The position numbers were made by a program, and so were the translations under genes. This document shows positions 15,307 to 24,332 of a DNA stretch of 64,000 bases, in pieces. The stretch covers positions 1 through 64,000 of the forward strand of contig NZ_BAYD01000055.1 in the NCBI RefSeq assembly GCF_000685075.1, written 5' to 3'. The first letter of the stretch is position 1. The number at the start of each line of letters is the position of its first letter. The notes beneath the pieces are model-generated. The model was not told the origin of the DNA. It worked only from the letters and a program-made list of their open reading frames with translations, and ran no database searches. Origin of the DNA: Paraburkholderia oxyphila NBRC 105797 (lineage in GTDB: Bacteria > Pseudomonadota > Gammaproteobacteria > Burkholderiales > Burkholderiaceae).

Positions 15307-16992
15307 TCATTTGCGCGACTTCGCGAGCGTGACCGTCTCGAAGAGCTCGTAGTTCGGCGTGGGCGTCTGGTCGGCGCCCGGCGCGTGGTAGTAGTTCATC
15401 GTGATGGTCGTTTTGCCGCCGTGCTCGCCCGGCTCCACGTCGAACACGGCGATCCCATAACCGGTACCCGTATCGCGTTGCGCGGACCAGATCGCGTCTT
15501 CGAGCGCGTCGGCGCCCGCGCGCACATAAGTCCCCGGCGTCGTGCCAGGCACGGGCCGGTTCGGCTTCGTGAACACCTTTGCCTGCGGATTGCCGTTGCC
15601 GACATCCACGCCGTAGACGTCGAGCGGCGCGCTCGTGCCGCCGCCGCCGAGTATCAGGTGGATCGTGCCGTGGCTCGTATCGAACGTACTGGCGCCTGCC
15701 TGCGCGTTCGCCGCGGGCTTCGGCTGCAGCGTATCGACGGGCGTGCCCGTGGCCGCATCCACGCCCGCGTGATGATTGCAGCCGCGCACCGGATAGCTGC
15801 GCTCATAGTCGTGGTCGTGGCCGCACACCACGAGGTCCACGCCGTAGCGGTCGAAGAGCGGCAGCCACGCCTCGCGGATGCCCTTGTCCGAGCCATTGCC
15901 CGTCTTCGAGGAGCTCAGCGCGTCCTGATGCATCTGCACGACGATCCAGTCGATGTCGTCGTCCTGCGAGGCGTGGCGCAGCGTCTTTTCGAGCCAGCGC
16001 GTCTGCTCGCCGTTGCTGTAGCCGCGCACGTAGAACGACGAGCCCGCCGCGATGGGCGCGTTGCCCGTGCTGGCCGCGGGCACGAGCGGCGCGGGGCCGG
16101 CCACGAACGCGGCGGCGTCCTGGTACACGACGTCGTCGGCGTCGAGCGAGACGAACAGCACGTTGCTCACGCGGAAGCTGTACCAGCGGCCCGCGAAGCG
16201 CGTGCCGTTCTCGGGCAGCGTATAGCGCGTGAGATACGATTCGAGCCCTTGCGGGCCGTTGTAGAACTCGATTTCATGGTTGCCGGGGCAGGGCATCCAT
16301 GGACGGTTCGACGACGAGCTCTGGTTGTTGTTCGCGAAGTCGCGCCACACGTCGGTCTGATGCGCGGGGTTCAGGTTCGCGTAGCAGAGGTCGCCGTTGA
16401 GCAAATGGAACAGCGGCTGGAAGCGCTCGACGGCCTCCACGGCGAAGCGGCTTTGCGGCGACGAAAGCACCCATCCGGTATTGGGCGTGGCGAGGTCGCC
16501 GTAGCTCGTGAAGCGAAACGGCTTGCGTCCGTGCGGCGCGGTGGTGAAGCTCGCGCTGAACGGGCTGCCCGCGTGGCTGTCGTTGTCGGCGGTGACTTCG
16601 TAGCGATAGGTCGTGTCGGCGTGCAGGCCGGAGAGGCGTGCGTGATACGTGAACACGACGACGCCCGTGAGGCCGTCCGTATAGGTGCGCTGAACCGCGT
16701 TCACGACTTCGCGGCGGCCACGGTCTGCACTGTAGGTCACGCGCGGATGCGTGGCGGCCGCAAGCGATGCCCACGAGACCACGACTTCGCTGCGCGGGTC
16801 TGCGCCCCAGGTGAGGTGGATCTGCTCGGGCGTGCCGTCGGGCGTGGCCGTGCCGGCCTTCGCCACGCCGGTGAGCGCAGCGGCTGCGCCTGCCGCGCCC
16901 GCGAAGCCGGAGGCGCCGGCGAGCTTGAGGAAGCCGCGGCGCGAGACGCCCGCGGTGGTGTCGTTGGTGGCGGGAGTGTTCTTCTTCGTCAT
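15307..16992 (-). CDS. Tat-exported purple-acid-phosphatase-like metallophosphoesterase
   Basis: A 561-residue enzyme with a Tat signal (SRRGFLKLAG), a Fn3-like purple acid phosphatase N-domain (about 50-150) and a calcineurin-like metallophosphoesterase domain. The metal-binding blocks appear in order: SYGDLA, LNGDLCYAN, PGNHEIE, VVQMHQD and GHDHDYERSYP. Family members hydrolyse phosphomonoesters in the periplasm or outside the cell. The ATG at 16992 has GAGG upstream. It is monocistronic and convergent with the SsuA-like gene. The exact substrate is unknown. Confidence 0.88.
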   Translation of the reverse strand: MTKKNTPATNDTTAGVSRRGFLKLAGASGFAGAAGAAAALTGVAKAGTATPDGTPEQIHLTWGADPRSEVVVSWASLAAATHPRVTYSADRGRREVVNAVQRTYTDGLTGVVVFTYHARLSGLHADTTYRYEVTADNDSHAGSPFSASFTTAPHGRKPFRFTSYGDLATPNTGWVLSSPQSRFAVEAVERFQPLFHLLNGDLCYANLNPAHQTDVWRDFANNNQSSSSNRPWMPCPGNHEIEFYNGPQGLESYLTRYTLPENGTRFAGRWYSFRVSNVLFVSLDADDVVYQDAAAFVAGPAPLVPAASTGNAPIAAGSSFYVRGYSNGEQTRWLEKTLRHASQDDDIDWIVVQMHQDALSSSKTGNGSDKGIREAWLPLFDRYGVDLVVCGHDHDYERSYPVRGCNHHAGVDAATGTPVDTLQPKPAANAQAGASTFDTSHGTIHLILGGGGTSAPLDVYGVDVGNGNPQAKVFTKPNRPVPGTTPGTYVRAGADALEDAIWSAQRDTGTGYGIAVFDVEPGEHGGKTTITMNYYHAPGADQTPTPNYELFETVTLAKSRK

Positions 16993-17143
16993 GTCGAATC
17001 GCCTCGTGACTGCCAGGCATGCGCAAGCACGCACGGCGCGCCGCAAGCGTTGCAGGATGGGTGTAGGCGAAACGATGGCTTCCTTACATGACCCTGCGAT
17101 GACATGGATGCCGCAAGCCTGGCCCCTGAAAATACACGCGAAG

Positions 17144-17189
17144 AAAAAACGGCGCCCGGCACGCGCGTAATGCGTGTGCCGGGCGCCGT
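17144..17189 (-). terminator. Terminator of the RND efflux operon
   Basis: A 17-base arm (17149-17165) faces its complement (17173-17189) across a seven-base loop. On the minus strand the stem is followed by six T residues. It lies 50 bases after the last gene of the operon. Confidence 0.88.
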
Positions 17190-17239
17190 GCGGGGCGATT
17201 CAGGCGATTCAGGCACGCCATCGTGGCGCGCAGGTTACC

Positions 17240-18793
17240 TTATGACGTTGCCGCTGCCTTTGTGTTTGTCGCTGCGGTGTCCGTTTGCGGTGCTGCCGTG
17301 GTTCCTGCGGCCTTTGCAGCCGCTGCCGTGTCGTCGCCGAGCTGCCGGGTGCTCCAGCCGCCACCGATCGCCTGGATGAGGCCCACGGTGGCGTCGAGGC
17401 GCCGCGTGTCCAACTCCAGCGAGGCGATCTGCGTGGAAAGCTCGGTGGTCTGCGCGGTCACCACGTCGAGATAGCTGACCACGCCGTCGCGATACTGCGA
17501 CATCGAGAGCGTGAGCGTGCGCTGTGCCGCCGTGAGCGCCTCGTCTTCGCGCTGTGCCTCGTCGCCCAGATGATGCAGCAGCGCGAGGTTGTCCTCGACC
17601 TGCTGGAACGCGTTGAGCACGGTGGCCTTGTAGTCGGCGCCATTCTCGGCGAGCTTCGCGCGCGCGCCGCGCACGATCGCTTCGCGGCGGCCACCGTCGA
17701 AGATCGTCATCATCAGTTCGGGGCCGATCGACCACATCTCATTGGGCGCGGCAATCCACGGCGAGAACGTGTCGCTCTGGTAGCCGCCGTCCAGACCCAA
17801 TGAGAGGTCCGGGAAGAACGCGGCCTTCGCCACGCCGATTTCCGAGTTGGCGGCGGCCACGCGGCGCTCGGCGGCGGCGATGTCGGGACGCCGCTGCAGC
17901 AGTGCGGAGGGCAGCCCCGCAGGCAGGTTCGGCAGATGCGGGCGGATCGTGTCGGGCGCGACATTGAATTCCGACGCGGGCACGCCGATGAGCGTGGCGA
18001 TCGCGTGCTCGTAGAGCGCGCGGCGCGCGCTCACATCGTCATAGGAGGCCTGTGCGGCGGCGAGCTGGTTCTGCGCACGCGAAACGTCGAGCGACGAGGC
18101 GATGCCGCCGCGATGGCGGCTCTCGGTCAGTTCGAGCGCGCGCTTGTAGGTGGCGATCGTGTCGGTCAACAGTTTGGATTGCTGATCGAGCCCGAGCAGG
18201 TTGAACCAGGTCGTGGCGAGCTTTGCCTGCAGGCTCAGTTGCAGCGAGGCGAGATCGGCTTCGCTCGCTACGCTCGACGCCTCGTTCGCCTTCACCTCGT
18301 TGCGTACCTTGCCCCACAGGTCGAGGTCGTAGCCGATCCCCACGTCGAGCGTGTTCGAGTCGTAGACGTTGGGCTGGCCGCTGCCACGCAGCGGACGCAG
18401 CGCCGATTGCCGCTCGCGGTCGACCTGGGCGTCGAGGCCCACGGTGGGCAACAGCGCGGAGCGGGCTCGCGCGGTGAGCGCATCGGCTTCGTCGTGACGC
18501 GCGAGCGCGGCGGCGACGTTCGGATTGGCCTTGGCCACCTGGGGCTCGAGCTGGTCGAGCATAGGATCCTTGAACACCTTCCACCAGCCGTCGCGCGGCA
18601 ACTGATCGGCCGGGCGCGCGAGCTGCCAGTCGCCGGCCTCCTTGAAGTGCGTGGGGATGGCCGCAGCCGGTGCGTGATACGTGGGTGCGAACGAGCAGGC
18701 GTTGAGCAGCATGGCGGCGGCGATTGCCGTGAGGCCTACGCGCACACGCCACCGCCCGCCCGCGCGCGAACGTTGAGCAAACCGCTTAGCCAT
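17240..18793 (-). CDS. NodT-type outer-membrane efflux lipoprotein
   Basis: A 517-residue outer-membrane channel of a tripartite RND pump. The lipobox LNAC is about residue 30, followed by repeated alpha-helical OEP domains (for example RPDIAAAERRVAAANSEIG and a matching early block). The ATG at 18793 overlaps the adaptor gene stop by eight bases. It is the last gene of the operon before a strong terminator. Confidence 0.9.
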   Translation of the reverse strand: MAKRFAQRSRAGGRWRVRVGLTAIAAAMLLNACSFAPTYHAPAAAIPTHFKEAGDWQLARPADQLPRDGWWKVFKDPMLDQLEPQVAKANPNVAAALARHDEADALTARARSALLPTVGLDAQVDRERQSALRPLRGSGQPNVYDSNTLDVGIGYDLDLWGKVRNEVKANEASSVASEADLASLQLSLQAKLATTWFNLLGLDQQSKLLTDTIATYKRALELTESRHRGGIASSLDVSRAQNQLAAAQASYDDVSARRALYEHAIATLIGVPASEFNVAPDTIRPHLPNLPAGLPSALLQRRPDIAAAERRVAAANSEIGVAKAAFFPDLSLGLDGGYQSDTFSPWIAAPNEMWSIGPELMMTIFDGGRREAIVRGARAKLAENGADYKATVLNAFQQVEDNLALLHHLGDEAQREDEALTAAQRTLTLSMSQYRDGVVSYLDVVTAQTTELSTQIASLELDTRRLDATVGLIQAIGGGWSTRQLGDDTAAAAKAAGTTAAPQTDTAATNTKAAATS

Positions 18794-20057
18794 GCGCACG
18801 CTCCGGATTCTGCGCGGGACTGGCCGAGGCCGTTTTCGTTGCCGCGTGCGTGGGCGTGCTTGCTGACGCGTTGGCCACTGCTGCGTGGGGCGCGTTCGTC
18901 GCGGCGGTGGCCGCGAGCCGGATCACGTCGCCGTTCGTGAGCGAATCGGGCGGATTGTCGATCACGGGCTCGCCCGCTTTCAGGCCTTCGGTGATTTCCA
19001 CGCGCGTGCCGAGATCGGTGCCGATCGTCACGTCGTGCAACTGCACACGATGGTCGGGACCGGCCACCGCGACCTGCATGCCGTGCGAGCGGAAGATCAG
19101 CGCGCTCGCGGGCACGAAGAGCGCGTGTGCGTCGCCGGGCAGGTTGAGATGCACCTCCGTGTACTCGCCCGGGAACAGCAGCCCCGCTTTGTTGTCGACG
19201 GCGAGCTGCACGAGCATCGTGCCCGAGGCCTGCGAAATCGACTGGTCGGTGTCCACGAGCTTCGCGTCGAACGTCATGCCGGGCCGCTCGGGCACCGTGA
19301 GCGTGGCGTGCATGCCGGGCTTGATCGAGGCGGCGTCGCTTTGCGGCACGCTCACGTAGACGCGCAGCTGGCTCGCGTCGGAGACCGTGAAGAGCTCGGG
19401 GCCGCTGCCGCTGCCCGCATCGATGAGCGCGCCCACGTCGGTCTTGCGCGCCGTGACCACGCCGTCGAACGGCGCCGTGAGGCGCTTGAACGATTCGAGC
19501 GCTTCGAGGCGGCGCACGTTCGCCTCGTTGGCCTCCATGGTCGCCTGCTTGGCGATCAGGTCCGAGGTCTTTTCGTCGGCGTCCTGCTGCGAGACCGAGT
19601 CCTGCTTGAGCATCTCGGTCCAGCGCTTCGCGGTGGTGGCCGCGAGCTTCTCGTTGGCAATCGAGTTCTGCAGATCGGCGCGCGCCTGCTGCAATTGCTG
19701 GTCGAGATCGGGCGTGTCGATCACGGCGAGCAGCTGGCCCGCTTTCACATGCGTGCCGATATCGGCATACCACGCATGCAGATAGCCGGAGACGCGCGCG
19801 TAAATGGGCGCGTTGATATAGGCGGCGAGGTGCCCCGGCAGCACGAGCGGCTGCGAAGCGGGCGTGGGCTCGGGCATGACCGTGGCGACGGTGGGCACGG
19901 CCTGGGCGTCGGTCCAGGACGTCAGTTCCTGATGCGCATGCACGCGGCTGAAGAGACCGCCGGAGACGATGCCGGTGGCGACCAGCAGCGCCACGGCGGC
20001 GACGGCCTTCAGGTGGCGAAGCGCTTGCGGCGGGGCGATGTCGACTTCAGTAGACAT
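18786..20057 (-). CDS. RND efflux periplasmic adaptor subunit
   Basis: A 423-residue membrane-fusion protein. One N-terminal membrane anchor (about 20-40) is followed by lipoyl-like halves (ARVSGYLHAWYADIGTHVKAGQ and RLTAPFDGVVTARKTDVGAL), a coiled hairpin and beta-barrel domains. An Ala/Thr-rich tail of ~35 residues is unusual. The start at 20057 has GAGGAA and overlaps the transporter stop by 11 bases. It links the transporter to the outer-membrane channel. Confidence 0.9.
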   Translation of the reverse strand: MSTEVDIAPPQALRHLKAVAAVALLVATGIVSGGLFSRVHAHQELTSWTDAQAVPTVATVMPEPTPASQPLVLPGHLAAYINAPIYARVSGYLHAWYADIGTHVKAGQLLAVIDTPDLDQQLQQARADLQNSIANEKLAATTAKRWTEMLKQDSVSQQDADEKTSDLIAKQATMEANEANVRRLEALESFKRLTAPFDGVVTARKTDVGALIDAGSGSGPELFTVSDASQLRVYVSVPQSDAASIKPGMHATLTVPERPGMTFDAKLVDTDQSISQASGTMLVQLAVDNKAGLLFPGEYTEVHLNLPGDAHALFVPASALIFRSHGMQVAVAGPDHRVQLHDVTIGTDLGTRVEITEGLKAGEPVIDNPPDSLTNGDVIRLAATAATNAPHAAVANASASTPTHAATKTASASPAQNPERAHG

Positions 20058-23000
20058 GGGATTCTTCCTCAAGGGCAAGTTGATCCGGATGATGGGAATC
20101 GCTGGGCGTGGCCTGGCCGTCGGCGTCGTCTTGACCGCCACGGCCGTCGCGGCGATGCACGAGGCTGAACACCACGGGCACGAACAGGAGCGTGGCGCAG
20201 GTCGCGCAGATCAGGCCGCCGATCACGGCGCGGCCAAGCGGTGCGTTCTGCTCGCCGCCGTCGCCGAGACCGAGCGCCATCGGCGCCATGCCGATGATCA
20301 TGGCGAGCGCGGTCATGAGCACCGGGCGAAAGCGCGTGAAGCCCGCTTCGAGCGCGGCGCGCATGGCGTCGCCGGTGACCGCGAGGCGCTCTCTCGCGAA
20401 CGAGACCACCAGAATGGCGTTCGCGGTGGCCACACCCATGCAGAGAATCGCGCCGGTGAGCGCCGGCACCGAGAGCGGTGTGTGCGTGGTGAACAGCATC
20501 CATACGATGCCCGCGAGCGCGGCGGGTAGCGCGCACACGATCACGAACGCGTCGGCCCACGAGTGGAAGTTCACGACGATCAGCAGATAGATGAGCAGCA
20601 CCGCACCCGCGAGACCGAGCAGCAGGCCCGTGAACGCGGTGTTCATGGTCTGCACCTGGCCGCGCATCGTGACCGTGGAGCCCTTGGGCACGTCCTTCGC
20701 GGTGGCGTGGATGGCCTTCTGGATCTGCGAGGACACCGAACCCAGGTCGGCGCCTTGCGTGGTCGCGTAGATGTCGAAGAGCGGCTCGATGTTGTAGTGC
20801 GAGATCACGGCGTCGCTCACGCCGCGCGTGATGGTGGCGATGCCGCCGAGAATCTGCGAGGCGCCGCTCTTGTCCGTGACCGGCAGGTTCTGCAGGTCGG
20901 AGAGCGTGGACATGCGGTACTGCGGTGTCTGCGCGACGATCGGATACGACACGCCGTTCTTCGGATTGAGCCAGAACGTGGGCGACACCTGGCTCGTGCC
21001 CGAGAGGGTGGCCACCACGGAATTGGTGACGTCCTGCTCGGTGATGCCGAGCTCGTCGGCGCGCGAGCGGTCCACGGCCACGGAAAACTGCGGATACGTC
21101 GAGGCTTGCTGGATGCGCGGATCGGCAATGCCCGGGATCTTGCTCACGCGGTGCAGCAGTTCGTTGGCGTACTGCTGGTTCGCGCGCATGTTCGGGCCGC
21201 TCACCTGCACGTCGATGGGCGCGGGCGCGCCGAAGTTCAGGATCTGGCTCACGATGTCCGCCGGCAGGAACGAGAACGTCGTGCCCGGGAACAGACGCGG
21301 CAGTTGCGTGCGCAGCGCCTTCACGTACTGCGCCGTGGGCGCGTGGTCCTTGGCGAGCGAAATCATGATGTCGCCGTCTTGAGGCCCGATCGTGCCGCTG
21401 TTGTTGTACGTGAGGTTGATGCCGCTATTGGGCAGGCCGATGTTGTCGATGATGCTCGTGAGCTGATCGGCGGGAATCGCCTCGCGCACGGTGTCTTCGA
21501 TATGGTCGAACAGGTCGGCGGTATCCTCCACGCGCGTGCCGATGGGCGCGCGCACGTGAATCTCGATCTCGCCCGAATCGATATTCGGGAAGAAGTTGCG
21601 GCCAAGGAAGGGCACGAGCGCGAACGACGCCATCACGATGACGAGGAAGCCCACGATAAAGCGCTTGCGATGCATGAGCGCGAGGCCGAGCACGGCGCGA
21701 TAGCCGGCACGCACGCGCTCGAAGCGCGCCTCGAAGCCGCGTTGAAAGCGCACGAGCGGGTTGCGCGAACGCACGACGTGATCGTGTGCGCCGTGCGGCG
21801 CCATCAGCGCGGCGAGTTCGCCCGACGCATGCCCCTGCGAGGCGTGCGGCTTGAGCAGATAGCCCGCCATCATCGGCACGAAGGTGCGCGAGAGAATGAA
21901 CGAGGCGATCATCGCGAAGATCACGGCCTCGGCCATCGGCACGAACAGGAAGCGCGCAATGCCGTCGAGCAGCAGCATCGGCACGAACACGATGCAGATA
22001 CAGAGCAGCGAAACCAGCGCCGGCATGACGATCTGCGCGGCGCCGTCGAGAATCGCGCTTCTCACGTCCTTGCCCTGCTCGAGGTGCCAGTTGATGTTCT
22101 CGATGGTGACGGTCGCGTCGTCGACGAGGATACCCACCGCGAGCGCAAGGCCGCCCAGCGTCATCACGTTCAAGGTTTCGCCGCACGCGGCCAGCCCCGC
22201 GATGGCGGCAAGCACGGCGAGCGGAATCGAAGCCGCGATGATGAGCGTCGAGCGCCAGCTGCCGAGGAACAGCAGGATCATGGCCGAGGTGAGCGCGGCG
22301 GCGATGATGCCTTCGCGCGCGACGCCGCTCACGGCCGCTTTCACGAACACGGATTGATCGGAGAGCGGCACGAGCTTCAGGCTAGGCGGCAGCGACTGCT
22401 CGATGAGCGGCAGCTTCGCCTTCACGCCCGAGACGATGTCGAGCGTGGAGGCCGAGCCGTTCTTCAGGATCGACATGAGCACGGCGCGATGGCCATCCAC
22501 GCGCACGATGTTCGTTTGCGGGGGATTGCCGTCGCGCACGTGGGCGACGTCGCGCATATAGATCACGGCGCCGTTCACGGTCTTGATCGGCAGGTCGTTG
22601 ATCGACGCGATCGAGCGCGGGCTGTTGTTCAGCGTGATGTTGTACTCGAAGCGGCCGATCTTCTGCGTGCCTGCCGGAATGATCTGGTTCTGCTGCGCGA
22701 GCGCGTCCGCGACGTCTTGCGGCGAGAGCTTTTTCGCCTGCAGCGCCTGCGGGTCGAGGTCGATCTGCACCTCGCGCACCTTGCCGCCGTACGGCGTGGG
22801 AATGGCCACGCCCGGCACCGAAAGCAGTTGCGGACGGATGAAGTTGGCCGCGTAGTCGTCAAGCTGTTGCTCGTTGAGCTTGTTGCTCGTGAGCGCGAGC
22901 TGCAGCACCGGCACCGTGGACGCGTTGTAGTTGAGGATCTGCGGCGGCGTGGTGCCGGGCGGCATCTGCTTGAGCACGGTCTGCGAGACCGAGGTCACCT

Positions 23001-23325
23001 GCGCCGTGGCCGTGCGGATATCCACGTCCGGCTGGAAAAAGATCTTCACGATGCCGTAGCCACGGAACGATTGCGACTCGATGTGGGCAACGTCGTTGAC
23101 GGTCGTGCCCAGCGTGCGCTCGTAATAGGTGACGATACGGCCCGACATATCGTCGGGCGAAAGATTCGCGTAGTTCCAGACGACGCTGATAACGGGAATG
23201 CGGATATCCGGAAAGATATCGGTGGGCGTGCGTAACGCAGCGAGCGGGCCCGCGATCAGGATCAGGAGGGCCAGCACGATGAACGTGTACGGACGGTTCA
23301 AGGCCAGCCGGACGATTTTCAACAT
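20047..23325 (-). CDS. RND-family efflux transporter permease
   Basis: A 1092-residue inner-membrane proton-driven efflux pump with the usual RND layout: N-terminal helix (LNRPYTFIVLALLILIAGP), two large periplasmic loops and 12 membrane helices. The proton-relay Asp pair is in TM4 (GILVDDATVTIENI). The GRNFFPNIDSGEIEIH block opens the second half. It is similar to broad-specificity multidrug pumps; the presence of the Asp pair does not identify the substrate. It is the first pump gene, preceded by 249 bases and an OmpR-type regulator read in the same direction. Confidence 0.92.
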   Translation of the reverse strand: MLKIVRLALNRPYTFIVLALLILIAGPLAALRTPTDIFPDIRIPVISVVWNYANLSPDDMSGRIVTYYERTLGTTVNDVAHIESQSFRGYGIVKIFFQPDVDIRTATAQVTSVSQTVLKQMPPGTTPPQILNYNASTVPVLQLALTSNKLNEQQLDDYAANFIRPQLLSVPGVAIPTPYGGKVREVQIDLDPQALQAKKLSPQDVADALAQQNQIIPAGTQKIGRFEYNITLNNSPRSIASINDLPIKTVNGAVIYMRDVAHVRDGNPPQTNIVRVDGHRAVLMSILKNGSASTLDIVSGVKAKLPLIEQSLPPSLKLVPLSDQSVFVKAAVSGVAREGIIAAALTSAMILLFLGSWRSTLIIAASIPLAVLAAIAGLAACGETLNVMTLGGLALAVGILVDDATVTIENINWHLEQGKDVRSAILDGAAQIVMPALVSLLCICIVFVPMLLLDGIARFLFVPMAEAVIFAMIASFILSRTFVPMMAGYLLKPHASQGHASGELAALMAPHGAHDHVVRSRNPLVRFQRGFEARFERVRAGYRAVLGLALMHRKRFIVGFLVIVMASFALVPFLGRNFFPNIDSGEIEIHVRAPIGTRVEDTADLFDHIEDTVREAIPADQLTSIIDNIGLPNSGINLTYNNSGTIGPQDGDIMISLAKDHAPTAQYVKALRTQLPRLFPGTTFSFLPADIVSQILNFGAPAPIDVQVSGPNMRANQQYANELLHRVSKIPGIADPRIQQASTYPQFSVAVDRSRADELGITEQDVTNSVVATLSGTSQVSPTFWLNPKNGVSYPIVAQTPQYRMSTLSDLQNLPVTDKSGASQILGGIATITRGVSDAVISHYNIEPLFDIYATTQGADLGSVSSQIQKAIHATAKDVPKGSTVTMRGQVQTMNTAFTGLLLGLAGAVLLIYLLIVVNFHSWADAFVIVCALPAALAGIVWMLFTTHTPLSVPALTGAILCMGVATANAILVVSFARERLAVTGDAMRAALEAGFTRFRPVLMTALAMIIGMAPMALGLGDGGEQNAPLGRAVIGGLICATCATLLFVPVVFSLVHRRDGRGGQDDADGQATPSDSHHPDQLALEEESHVY

Positions 23326-23574
23326 CAGAAGGGGCTCCGTTCAGAACATCGGCGCCGGTTCCCGCGGCGTACTGGTGCGCCGGTGTGGCGCGAAAATAAA
23401 GCCTGAAAAGTACGGGAGAACATTCGGGAAACCGACGCCGGTATTGTGGCCGGCGCGGTCTAACGTCCAGCAACCAGGCAGATGAAACAAGTTTTAGTCT
23501 GCAGCGGGATTTTTTAACAAAAAGGACTACGAAGTGACAAAGGGGAACCTTTGCTTGCAAACGTCTCGGATAGG

Positions 23575-24249
23575 TCAGCCGAGCAGATAGCCCGAGCCGC
23601 GTATCGTGCGGATCAGCGACGGCTGGCCCGGCGTATCGACGCGGTTGCGCAGGCGCCCCACGTGCACGTCCACGAGGTTGGTGCCGGGGTCGAACCGGCC
23701 GCCCCAGACGCCTTCGAAAATCATCGTGCGGGTGAGCACCTGGCCCGCGTGGCGCATCATGAATTCCAGCACGCGCAACTCGGTGGGCCGCAGCCGCAGG
23801 ACCGTATCGCGGCAGGTGAGCTTGCGCTTGACGAGGTCGAGTTCGAGCGGCCCCACGCGCAGCACGGTTTCCGCGGCCACGGGGCGCGTGCGGCGCCGCA
23901 CGAGCGCCTCGACGCGTGCCGACATTTCGTCGATGGAGAAGGGCCGCGTGAGATAGTCGTCGCAGCCGGCGCGCAGGCCCTGGATGCGCTCTTCCACGCC
24001 GGTGGTCGAGCTCATGACGATCACGGGCGTTTCGATGCCCACGCCGCGCATGGTGGTGACGATGGTGAGGCCGTCGAGATCGGGCAGGCGCCGCTCGAGC
24101 GCGACGACGTCATAGTCGCCGGCCATCACCATGGCGATGCCCTCGCGGCCGGAGCGGGCAACGTCCACGGTAAAGCCGGTCGAGGCGAGCGTGGGGACGA
24201 CGCTTTGCTCCGTGGCGGCGTCGTCTTCGATGGTCAGTATTCTGGGCAT
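23575..24249 (-). CDS. OmpR-family regulator with Asp-to-Glu phospho-acceptor
   Basis: A 224-residue regulator closely related to the one at 10078. The acidic pocket IEDD is kept, but the phospho-acceptor position is Glu52 (VVALERRLPDLDG) and the conserved Lys is Arg102 (TRPF). Glu often mimics phospho-Asp, so the protein may be constitutively active. The winged helix is complete and ends IRGSGYLLG. There is no kinase next to it. The ATG at 24249 has GGAAGG; the ten-codon upstream extension is not conserved-looking. It sits upstream of the RND operon and may control it. Confidence 0.9.
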   Translation of the reverse strand: MPRILTIEDDAATEQSVVPTLASTGFTVDVARSGREGIAMVMAGDYDVVALERRLPDLDGLTIVTTMRGVGIETPVIVMSSTTGVEERIQGLRAGCDDYLTRPFSIDEMSARVEALVRRRTRPVAAETVLRVGPLELDLVKRKLTCRDTVLRLRPTELRVLEFMMRHAGQVLTRTMIFEGVWGGRFDPGTNLVDVHVGRLRNRVDTPGQPSLIRTIRGSGYLLG

Positions 24250-24290
24250 GGCCTTCCAGGTGTCTTGACGGTGAAACAAAGATCTAGCGT

Positions 24291-24332
24291 GTCATGCGAC
24301 ATGCGCGTCATGCGACATGCGCGTCACGCGAC
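24291..24332. repeat. Tandem 16-bp repeat upstream of the Glu-type regulator
   Basis: GTCATGCGACATGCGC occurs twice in perfect tandem (24291-24306, 24307-24322), followed by a partial third copy GTCACGCGAC. It starts 42 bases upstream of the regulator ATG. OmpR-type proteins bind direct repeats, so this could be an autoregulatory site; the repeat also overlaps the stop of the upstream LysR gene. Confidence 0.6.

Noticed and set aside
15453..15470. Iteron-like TCCCATAACCGGTACCCG inside the phosphatase gene
   Set aside because: Two mismatches at fixed positions and located in coding sequence. At equal base composition several such matches are expected by chance in a window of this size.
20563..23235. 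Long plus-strand frame opposite the RND transporter
   Set aside because: Antisense shadow of a clear RND gene; translation is Arg/His/Glu-rich with no domain.
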